Shown in pieces: positions 7,106-12,734 of a stretch of DNA of 14,538 bases; positions within the stretch are counted from its first letter, which is position 1; the number at the start of each line of letters is the position of its first letter. Both the position numbers and the translations under genes were made by a program. This DNA comes from XYA12-FULL-58-9 sp001798605 (GTDB lineage Bacteria > Myxococcota > XYA12-FULL-58-9), in the NCBI GenBank assembly GCA_036736205.1, contig DAINMX010000167.1, forward strand, positions 1 through 14,538. The letters are read 5' to 3'. Below the pieces are notes generated by a model. That model ran no database searches and was not told the origin of the DNA. It saw nothing but the letters and a program-made list of their open reading frames with translations.

Positions 7106-8526
7106 CACAAAACCGCATACTTCTCAGACGCGGCTGGCCTTACCTGATCCTGATGGTCCTGTTCGCAGCAGCCACAGCAGGCGTTACGGCGCTCTTGTTG
7201 AACGTCGCTGAACGAAAGGCTGAGCAACGCACGCCGTTCGTGCGACTCGTTGATGTCAATGAAGACACGACCGACCCGGCAAAGTGGGGCACGAATTGGC
7301 CCAAGCAATACGACACCTACAAACTGACGGCCCAGCAAACGAAGACCCGCTACGGTGGCCACGGCGGCAGCGAGGCGCTCCCCGAGGAGAAGATCGATCG
7401 CGATCCGTGGCTCAAACGGATGTTTCTCGGCTACGCCTTCGCCATCGATTATCGGGACCGGCGTGGTCACGCATACATGCTCGAGGACCAGGAGCAAACC
7501 AAGCGGCAGACCAAGCCGCAGTCGGGCTCGTGCCTCCATTGCCACGCCTCGATCATGCCCCTGTATCGCAAGCTCGGAAACGGTGACGCGATTGCCGGGT
7601 TCGAGAAGACCTACGCCATGTCATACCAAGAGGTCAGCAAGGCCCTCTACGACATGGGGAACGCTCACCCGGTTTCGTGCGTGGATTGCCACGACCCGGA
7701 CACCATGGCTATCCGCGTCACTCGACCGGGGCTCTTGCAAGGCATGCAGGCCCTGGCACGTAGCGATGGTGAGGTACCCCACCTGGCGTCGGTAGAGCGA
7801 TGGCGCGAGGGACCGCGTGACCGGCCGTACGATATCAACCGCGATGCTTCGCGCACTGAGCTGCGCTCGCTGGTCTGCGCCCAGTGCCACGTGGAGTATT
7901 ACTGTTCGAGCAGCTTCAAGCTCACCTTTCCCTGGGGGAAGGGATTGAAGGTCGAGCAATCCGAAGCGTTCTGGAACGAGACCACGCTCGCTTCGGGGGA
8001 GAGATTCTATGACTACAAACACCAGGAGACTGGCGCGCCGATCCTCAAGGCGCAACATCCCGAGTTCGAGCTGTGGAGCCAGGGCATCCATGCGCGCAGT
8101 GGGGTCGCCTGCGCAGACTGCCACATGCCGTACATGCGCGATGGGGCCACCAAGGTTTCGGATCACTGGGTGCGCAGTCCGCTATTGAATATCAGTCGCG
8201 CCTGCCAGACCTGCCACAAGTTCTCCGAGCAGGAGATCCAGGCCCGTGTGGCACGTATCCAAGACACCAATTACCGAATGCTGCAAAACGGTGGGCAAGC
8301 AGTCGTCGACCTCATCGACGCCGTCATCGCCGCGCGCGCGAGCGGCGCCACCGATGAAGAGCTCGCCCTGGCGCTCGAGCTTCAGCGCCGGGCACAATGG
8401 CGACTCGACTTCGTTGCAGCCGAGAACTCGATGGGCTTCCACGCACCACAGGAAACGGCCCGCATCCTCGGTGAGGCAGCGGACCTTGCGCGGCAAGGAC
8501 AGATAGCGGCGCTCCAGGCGAAGTGA
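7102..8526 (+). CDS. nrfA: Ammonia-forming cytochrome c nitrite reductase NrfA, CXXCH type
   Basis: The periplasmic pentahaem enzyme that reduces nitrite to ammonium with six electrons; the family also reduces NO and hydroxylamine. It is 474 residues with an uncleaved-looking anchor at about 12-33. Five haem motifs are present: CLHCH (144-148), CVDCH (193-197), CAQCH (259-263), CADCH (337-341) and CQTCH (368-372). The first, the catalytic haem, usually has CXXCK with lysine as axial ligand; here it is CXXCH. Other active-site features are kept: R121 in the RGHAY segment (probable catalytic Arg), Y266 and H319, and calcium ligands E265, K316 and Q318. GFHAPQE near 445 supplies the distal His ligand. 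CXXCH-type NrfA proteins are known, for example in Campylobacter. They should not need the dedicated NrfEFG lyase, and none is encoded here. Confidence 0.96.
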   Translation: MTQNRILLRRGWPYLILMVLFAAATAGVTALLLNVAERKAEQRTPFVRLVDVNEDTTDPAKWGTNWPKQYDTYKLTAQQTKTRYGGHGGSEALPEEKIDRDPWLKRMFLGYAFAIDYRDRRGHAYMLEDQEQTKRQTKPQSGSCLHCHASIMPLYRKLGNGDAIAGFEKTYAMSYQEVSKALYDMGNAHPVSCVDCHDPDTMAIRVTRPGLLQGMQALARSDGEVPHLASVERWREGPRDRPYDINRDASRTELRSLVCAQCHVEYYCSSSFKLTFPWGKGLKVEQSEAFWNETTLASGERFYDYKHQETGAPILKAQHPEFELWSQGIHARSGVACADCHMPYMRDGATKVSDHWVRSPLLNISRACQTCHKFSEQEIQARVARIQDTNYRMLQNGGQAVVDLIDAVIAARASGATDEELALALELQRRAQWRLDFVAAENSMGFHAPQETARILGEAADLARQGQIAALQAK

Positions 8527-8540
8527 ACAGCACCAGAGCA

Positions 8541-8555
8541 TCCCGTTCGACGGGA
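8541..8555 (+). other. Small inverted repeat after nrfA
   Basis: TCCCGT-TCG-ACGGGA is a perfect six-base stem with a three-base loop, 15 bases after the nrfA stop. The only nearby T-run is about 36 bases further on and belongs to the next promoter, so this is not a standard intrinsic terminator. It could be a 3' stabilising hairpin. Confidence 0.35.
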
Positions 8556-8594
8556 AAGAGATTTGGGAAGGCTGCCGCGAAGAAATCTCCGTTT

Positions 8595-8623
8595 TTGACA
8601 TACTCTGTTTCGTCGACTACAAT
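8595..8623 (+). promoter_or_regulatory. Sigma-70 promoter of the toxin-antitoxin operon
   Basis: TTGACA (8595-8600), a 17-base spacer, then TACAAT (8618-8623): a perfect -35, optimal spacing and a five-of-six -10. The transcription start is expected near 8630, giving a leader of about 23 bases before the antitoxin GTG. It is the strongest vegetative promoter visible in the window. Confidence 0.85.
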
Positions 8624-8629
8624 GTAGTC
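8615..8629. promoter_or_regulatory. Operator palindrome over the -10 box
   Basis: GACTACA-A-TGTAGTC is a perfect seven-base inverted repeat around one base, and it covers the whole -10 hexamer. This position is typical of autoregulated type II toxin-antitoxin operons, where antitoxin or complex bound here blocks RNA polymerase. Confidence 0.75.
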
Positions 8630-8652
8630 ATCGTTAAACGAGGAGATGTATC

Positions 8653-8940
8653 GTGGGCACCGTGGCAAAGAAAACGTCGAACAAGGCAAGGACTCCAATT
8701 CCCGTCCGGTTCGGCGAGGGCGAGGATCGCCTGCTGCGACTGATTAGGGCGCGGGCCAGTGCCCAGAGCCGTTCAATATCCGGCCAGATCAAGCATTATG
8801 CTCGGTTGGGGCTGATCGCCGAGGACAATCCAGATCTCCCCCTGTCGATGATTGCCGGCATCGTTGAGGCGCGCGAAGAACTCAAGCAGGGTCTTGAGCA
8901 GCCGTACGAATGGGGCGTCGTCCAAGGCGAGGATGACTAG
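8653..8940 (+). CDS. ParD-like type II antitoxin
   Basis: A 95-residue cytoplasmic protein resembling the ParD-like antitoxin family. After a basic N-terminus, residues 14-60 hold PIPVRFGEGEDRLL and RSISGQIKHYARLGLIAEDNPDLP. This matches the ribbon-helix-helix-like core and the conserved 'QIxHxARLG' helix of the family. The acidic C-terminal tail (about 65-95) would wrap the toxin. It starts at GTG 8653 with AGGAG at 8641-8645; the nearby ATG at 8646 is out of frame. The stop overlaps the toxin start. It is expected to bind the palindrome at 8615-8629 and repress its own promoter. The family call is by pattern only. Confidence 0.78.
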   Translation: MGTVAKKTSNKARTPIPVRFGEGEDRLLRLIRARASAQSRSISGQIKHYARLGLIAEDNPDLPLSMIAGIVEAREELKQGLEQPYEWGVVQGEDD

Positions 8941-9283
8941 ACAGCGCAAACGGTCAACAGGGCCCGTTTTCCAAGCTTCAGAGGCCTCCAAGGCTGCGGC
9001 ACAACCGTCTGTTGTTCAGGCACCGCGTTTTGGCAAGTCCAAACGCAAGCTTGCCCCAAAGGCCCAGCTGGCCACGGACAATGCGGTTCGCGAGATTCTG
9101 AAAGACCCACTGGCGGGTGAGCCCAAGGTGGGCGCGCTCAAGGGCGTACGAGTGGTCAAATTCAAGCTCGGTCCGCTGCAGCTCCTGCTCGCCTACCAGT
9201 TCAAGGAAAAAGGCAACGTGGTGGTTCTTCATGAGATGACCCACGCTCCATTGAACGAAATTGAGCTAAATAGGAGACCATGA
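8933..9283 (+). CDS. RelE/ParE-family toxin
   Basis: 116 residues. The C-terminal part (about 33-110) has the RelE/ParE toxin pattern: FGKSKRKL, a helix ending AVREILKDPLAGEPK, GALKGVRVVKFKLG, then LLLAYQFKEKGNVVVLHEM. This suggests an mRNA interferase or gyrase-type toxin neutralised by the upstream antitoxin. The start at ATG 8933 overlaps the antitoxin stop and has GGCGAGG in front. A longer frame to 8852 lies inside the antitoxin gene and is unlikely. The family is usually 85 to 100 residues, so the first 30 or so here, rich in Arg, Ser and Ala, are an extra segment. The stop overlaps the ATG of the next gene. RelE versus ParE cannot be told from this sequence by eye. Confidence 0.72.
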   Translation: MTRQRKRSTGPVFQASEASKAAAQPSVVQAPRFGKSKRKLAPKAQLATDNAVREILKDPLAGEPKVGALKGVRVVKFKLGPLQLLLAYQFKEKGNVVVLHEMTHAPLNEIELNRRP

Positions 9284-10617
9284 AACGAGCGTTCATTGTT
9301 ATGGTCGGCGTGGTAGTTGCCGTCGCTGTGGCATGGTTGGGAATTCGAGCGTTGACGGCGTATGAGCTTCTACCCGAAGCAAAAGCATGGCTCGCACAAC
9401 CAGAAGCGCCGGTCGAAGATGAGCATAATCTGTATCTTGCAATCATAGGTCTGGGTGTGGGTCCAGATCAGGACCCCATAGTCGACGCAGCCCGTTTGGT
9501 ACAGGACGCCAATGCCTGGATTGAACGGCAAGAAGTTGGCAACTTCAAATCGGCAGCCCAAGACGATCTCGATCCTTTTTGGTCGTCGCCGCCCGTGTCA
9601 CCCTCTGAGTCGGTCGGTCTTCTTTGCGATCCGAGCGAGCTCACGTGCGTCGATTGGCTTCGCCACAACTCGTTGGCAGAATGGGTCGAGGAAAACCAGC
9701 TACTCCTCCAACGTTACGGGACCCTACACCTTTTTGAACAGTATCGGGAGACAATGCTCCCGTCTTTTCATTCCCCGGGTTCGAACGTCTTCACCTTCAT
9801 GCTCGTCAGCAAATTGCATGTAGCCGTGGCAACGAAACGATTTCTCGACGGTGAGCATGACGCCGCCATCGACATGCTCTACGCAGATCTCAAGCTGGCG
9901 CGACTTCTTGCGAACCATGCGGGATCCCTGGTGACAAAGATGGCTGCCTTGGCATTGTTGCGCCGAGATCTGCAGGTGTTGTCCCATTTCGCATCCCTGG
10001 TCACTGGCAATTCCGCGTTGTTCGACCCAATAACCCCGCTCACGCCGAGCGAGAGATCGCTGCGAAAAGCCCTGGGTTATGAGCTGCGCATGAGTGCAAG
10101 AATGAACCGCGAGCTCCTCGGAAACCCCGACGCTTTCGGCGACACAGCCATTCCCAGATGGGGCATAAAACGATTTTTCAAGCCCGCACACACGCTGAAC
10201 CTCACCTACCACTTGTACGCACAATGGGCCGATCTGAGCGAGCTCGATGCCCCAGAATTCGCTCGGGCCGCCACAACGATCGGCACCGACCCCGGCGAAG
10301 CAGTGCATTGGTGCGATTGGATCTACAACCCGATTGGCGTCACCATTCTGCAACTCGGTGCACCTACTTTCGGGCGGTTCACCGGACGTGCTCACGACGT
10401 CGATGGACTCATTGGTTTGGTGAACCTCAAGATCGCCCTAAAACGAGCCGGCATCCCGGAGTCCGAAGCTCGGGAGTTTCTCCAGACCAACCGACAAACC
10501 TTTCACAGCCCCTACACCGTTGAGCCGTTCCAATACGACCCTGAGACCCAAGAACTCTTCTTTGATGGCCTCAACAATGAAGAAGAGTCGAAACGCATCG
10601 CTGTGCTCTGGCCGTAA
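9280..10617 (+). CDS. Hypothetical membrane-anchored protein, 445 residues
   Basis: I do not recognise this protein. Residues 4-25 form one hydrophobic signal anchor (FIVMVGVVVAVAVAWLGI) with no lipobox, so the remaining 420 residues probably lie outside the cytoplasmic membrane. They are mixed alpha-helical, with a central helical stretch (about 170-270: LHVAVATKRFLDGEHDAAID and following) and isolated cysteines at 117, 123 and 342. No enzyme motif stands out. The start overlaps the toxin stop in an ATGA junction, and TAGGAG precedes it. It is therefore likely to be translated from the toxin-antitoxin transcript, an unusual third member for such an operon. Chance adjacency is the alternative. 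A 246-base gap with no gene follows. Confidence 0.8.
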   Translation: MKRAFIVMVGVVVAVAVAWLGIRALTAYELLPEAKAWLAQPEAPVEDEHNLYLAIIGLGVGPDQDPIVDAARLVQDANAWIERQEVGNFKSAAQDDLDPFWSSPPVSPSESVGLLCDPSELTCVDWLRHNSLAEWVEENQLLLQRYGTLHLFEQYRETMLPSFHSPGSNVFTFMLVSKLHVAVATKRFLDGEHDAAIDMLYADLKLARLLANHAGSLVTKMAALALLRRDLQVLSHFASLVTGNSALFDPITPLTPSERSLRKALGYELRMSARMNRELLGNPDAFGDTAIPRWGIKRFFKPAHTLNLTYHLYAQWADLSELDAPEFARAATTIGTDPGEAVHWCDWIYNPIGVTILQLGAPTFGRFTGRAHDVDGLIGLVNLKIALKRAGIPESEAREFLQTNRQTFHSPYTVEPFQYDPETQELFFDGLNNEEESKRIAVLWP

Positions 10618-10863
10618 TTACCGAAATTTCCCATCAGCTCTCGCACGAAGTTTCGATGGCTCGTTAACATGTCGTGATTTGCGACGATTGGCGTTGAAAC
10701 TTCCTAATAGTCTACATACCGATCCTGGACTAGAAAGGCTGCCTGTGCCGCTCCAGCGCCGGCTTGTGTGACAAACACTCTTGTTGGGGCAGTGCGACGC
10801 GCGGGCGCGCTGGGGCGGTGCAGTTCAGGCCTTTTTGGGTGCCGACCAAGAAAGAGGCAAGCC
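10618..10863. other. Gap with no recognisable gene or signal
   Basis: 246 bases between the hypothetical membrane protein and the hydrolase. Short open frames exist, but none has a ribosome site together with a recognisable product. I see no convincing -10/-35 pair or terminator. The hydrolase promoter presumably lies here. Confidence 0.5.
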
Positions 10864-11688
10864 ATGAGCACCATCACGACCAAAGACGGTACGCAGATCT
10901 ACTACAAAGATTGGGGCACAGGACGTCCCGTGGTGTTCAGTCACGGTTGGCCGCTCAGCGCCGATAGCTGGGAAGCGCAAATGATGTTTCTTGCTACGAA
11001 CGGCTATCGCTGCATCGCTCACGACCGTCGCGGCCATGGGCGCTCGAGCCAGCCGTGGACTGGCAACGACATGGACACCTATGCCGATGACCTCTCGCAG
11101 CTCATCGACACACTCGATTTGAAAGGCGCTGCACTGATCGGGTTCTCCGCAGGCGGTGGCGAGGTCGCGCGCTACATCGGCCGACACGGCACGAAGCGAG
11201 TGGCCAAAGCCGCGTTGATCGCCGCCGTCACACCGTTAATGCTGAAGACAGCAGCCAATCCAGGCGGCTCGTCGATCGAGACGTTCGACAAGCTCCGCCG
11301 TGGTGCCATAGCCGACCGTTCGCAGCTCTACCAGGATCTCGCCAACGGTCCCTTCTTCGGGGCCGACAGACCTGGCGCCAAGGTCTCGCGGGGCATGATC
11401 GACTCGTTCTGGCTCCAGGGCATGCAGGCCGGACACAAGAATACCTTCGACTGCATCAAGGCGTTCTCCGAAACGGATTTCACCGAGGACCTCAAGAAGT
11501 TCGATGTACCCACGCTGATCGTTCACGGCGATGACGACCAGATCGTGCCGATCGGTGCCGCGGCTCTCGTCTCTTCTAAGCTGGTCAGAAAGGCGACCCT
11601 GAAGATCTACGCCGGTGCACCCCACGGTCTCGCGGACACGCACAAGGACCGGCTCAATGGGGATCTGCTGGAATTTCTCAAGGGCTGA
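10864..11688 (+). CDS. Alpha/beta hydrolase, non-haem chloroperoxidase-like
   Basis: A 274-residue soluble alpha/beta-hydrolase of the esterase/cofactor-free haloperoxidase group. It has the family landmarks in order: FSHGWPLSADSW (oxyanion region, about 25-36), HDRRGHGRSS (53-62), the nucleophile elbow GFSAGGG with S95, the acid in HGDDDQIVP (probably D225), and H254 in GAPHGL. A complete Ser-Asp-His triad predicts ester hydrolysis; perhydrolase activity in this group is a side reaction, and the physiological substrate is unknown. The frame is open back to 10768, but ATG 10864 has an AGAGG-type ribosome site and begins at the usual family N-terminus (STITTKDGT). There is no signal peptide. 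The elbow has Ala where many relatives have Met (GFSMGGG). Confidence 0.92.
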   Translation: MSTITTKDGTQIYYKDWGTGRPVVFSHGWPLSADSWEAQMMFLATNGYRCIAHDRRGHGRSSQPWTGNDMDTYADDLSQLIDTLDLKGAALIGFSAGGGEVARYIGRHGTKRVAKAALIAAVTPLMLKTAANPGGSSIETFDKLRRGAIADRSQLYQDLANGPFFGADRPGAKVSRGMIDSFWLQGMQAGHKNTFDCIKAFSETDFTEDLKKFDVPTLIVHGDDDQIVPIGAAALVSSKLVRKATLKIYAGAPHGLADTHKDRLNGDLLEFLKG

Positions 11689-11756
11689 GGAGTTTGCCCG
11701 TACGAGGGTGAGGGACGCCGTCGAGCGGCTCACGTGTCGGCGACGTCACGGAGACC

Positions 11757-12644
11757 ATGATGATTTCAGATTCAAAAGATTCGGAAAAGCCAATTCCCGT
11801 CAAGAGCGTTTCCCTTGGGCGTGTTCTCGACGAAACTGAGGAAATCAAAGAAGATATCGAAGAGGCTGCCAGTAACTTGTCCTCAGTAAATGAGATTTTG
11901 GAAGAGGGCAAGGATGCCGCCCTTCCCGCCCAGGCGTTGGCGGATGTCCATGTTCAGAGCGAAGCGGTCGAGAACCAGATAGCAAAAGCGGCAGACGATT
12001 TGGAGCAGGTCAACGCCGACCTGGCCACAGAGGTAACTGAGAGGATAGGCCTCGAGGCCGAAATGGCCGAAATGAAGATCGATCTGGTCGAGGTGCAGGA
12101 AAAACTATCGGAATCCCGTGCCAACGAGGAAGAAACACGGCAAGCAGCTTTCAAGGACCCGCTCACAGCTCTTCCGAACCGTACGCTCTTTGAAGATCGC
12201 CTTGACCATGGATTAATCCAGGCAAAACGCCACGGCCGGAAACTCGCCGTCATGTTCATCGATCTCGACCAATTTAAGAGCATTAACGACTCTTATGGAC
12301 ATGCTTTGGGAGACGATGTGCTGCTCATGGTGGCAAAACGGTTGCAGGATTTAGTTCGCAGCGAAGACACGGTCAGCCGCTGGGGAGGAGACGAGTTCGT
12401 TTGCCTCCTTTTGAACGTCCAGCAAGAAACCGATGTGGCGCACCTTGCAGCGAAGATGGTTTTCCGAATCGCCGAGACCTGTGTGTTTGGAGAGACCGTT
12501 CTTTCTGTAAGAGCCAGCATTGGCGTGGCCATATATCCCGGAGATGGAGAAGCGGCCGACGCCCTTATCAAAAATGCCGACGAGGCCATGTATAAAGCAA
12601 AGAAGACAGAAAAGGGGGTCGTTCTATTCCGCGAATCCCGTTAG
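11757..12644 (+). CDS. Soluble GGDEF diguanylate cyclase with coiled-coil N-terminus
   Basis: 295 residues. The C-terminal domain (about 135-290) makes cyclic di-GMP from two GTP: DPLTALPNR, then FIDLDQFKSINDSYGHALGD, then SRWGGDEF with an intact active site. RSED, five residues before GGDEF, is the RxxD inhibitory site, so product feedback is expected. Residues 20-130 are long heptad-like Glu/Ala/Leu-rich helices, predicted to form a coiled coil for dimerisation. There is no membrane segment and no recognised sensory domain, so the input signal must come through the coiled coil or a partner. Two adjacent ATGs (11757, 11760) follow a GGAG; the first is taken. It lies 68 bases after the hydrolase and may share its transcript. 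Confidence 0.93.
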   Translation: MMISDSKDSEKPIPVKSVSLGRVLDETEEIKEDIEEAASNLSSVNEILEEGKDAALPAQALADVHVQSEAVENQIAKAADDLEQVNADLATEVTERIGLEAEMAEMKIDLVEVQEKLSESRANEEETRQAAFKDPLTALPNRTLFEDRLDHGLIQAKRHGRKLAVMFIDLDQFKSINDSYGHALGDDVLLMVAKRLQDLVRSEDTVSRWGGDEFVCLLLNVQQETDVAHLAAKMVFRIAETCVFGETVLSVRASIGVAIYPGDGEAADALIKNADEAMYKAKKTEKGVVLFRESR

Positions 12645-12667
12645 CAGGCGCGGCGGCGAGCTGCTAA
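12641..12667 (+). terminator. Weak candidate terminator after the GGDEF gene
   Basis: Perfect seven-base inverted repeat TTAGCAG / CTGCTAA with a 13-base GC-rich loop, beginning at the stop codon of the cyclase gene. It is followed by a T-rich but interrupted stretch (12668-12685). The long loop and broken T-run make this uncertain. Confidence 0.3.
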
Positions 12668-12734
12668 TCTCAGTGTTTGCTTTTGCAGAAGTTCTTGCCA
12701 CCACGAGCGGGTGCAACGGTGGAACGGTGCAAAG

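Noticed and set aside
10780..10850. GC-rich dyads near a T5 run as a terminator before the hydrolase
   Set aside because: The arms are only four to five bases and the T-run does not directly follow a stem.
11689..11756. CGCCG/CGGCG dyad between hydrolase and cyclase genes
   Set aside because: Five-base arms across a 17-base loop are expected by chance at this GC content.
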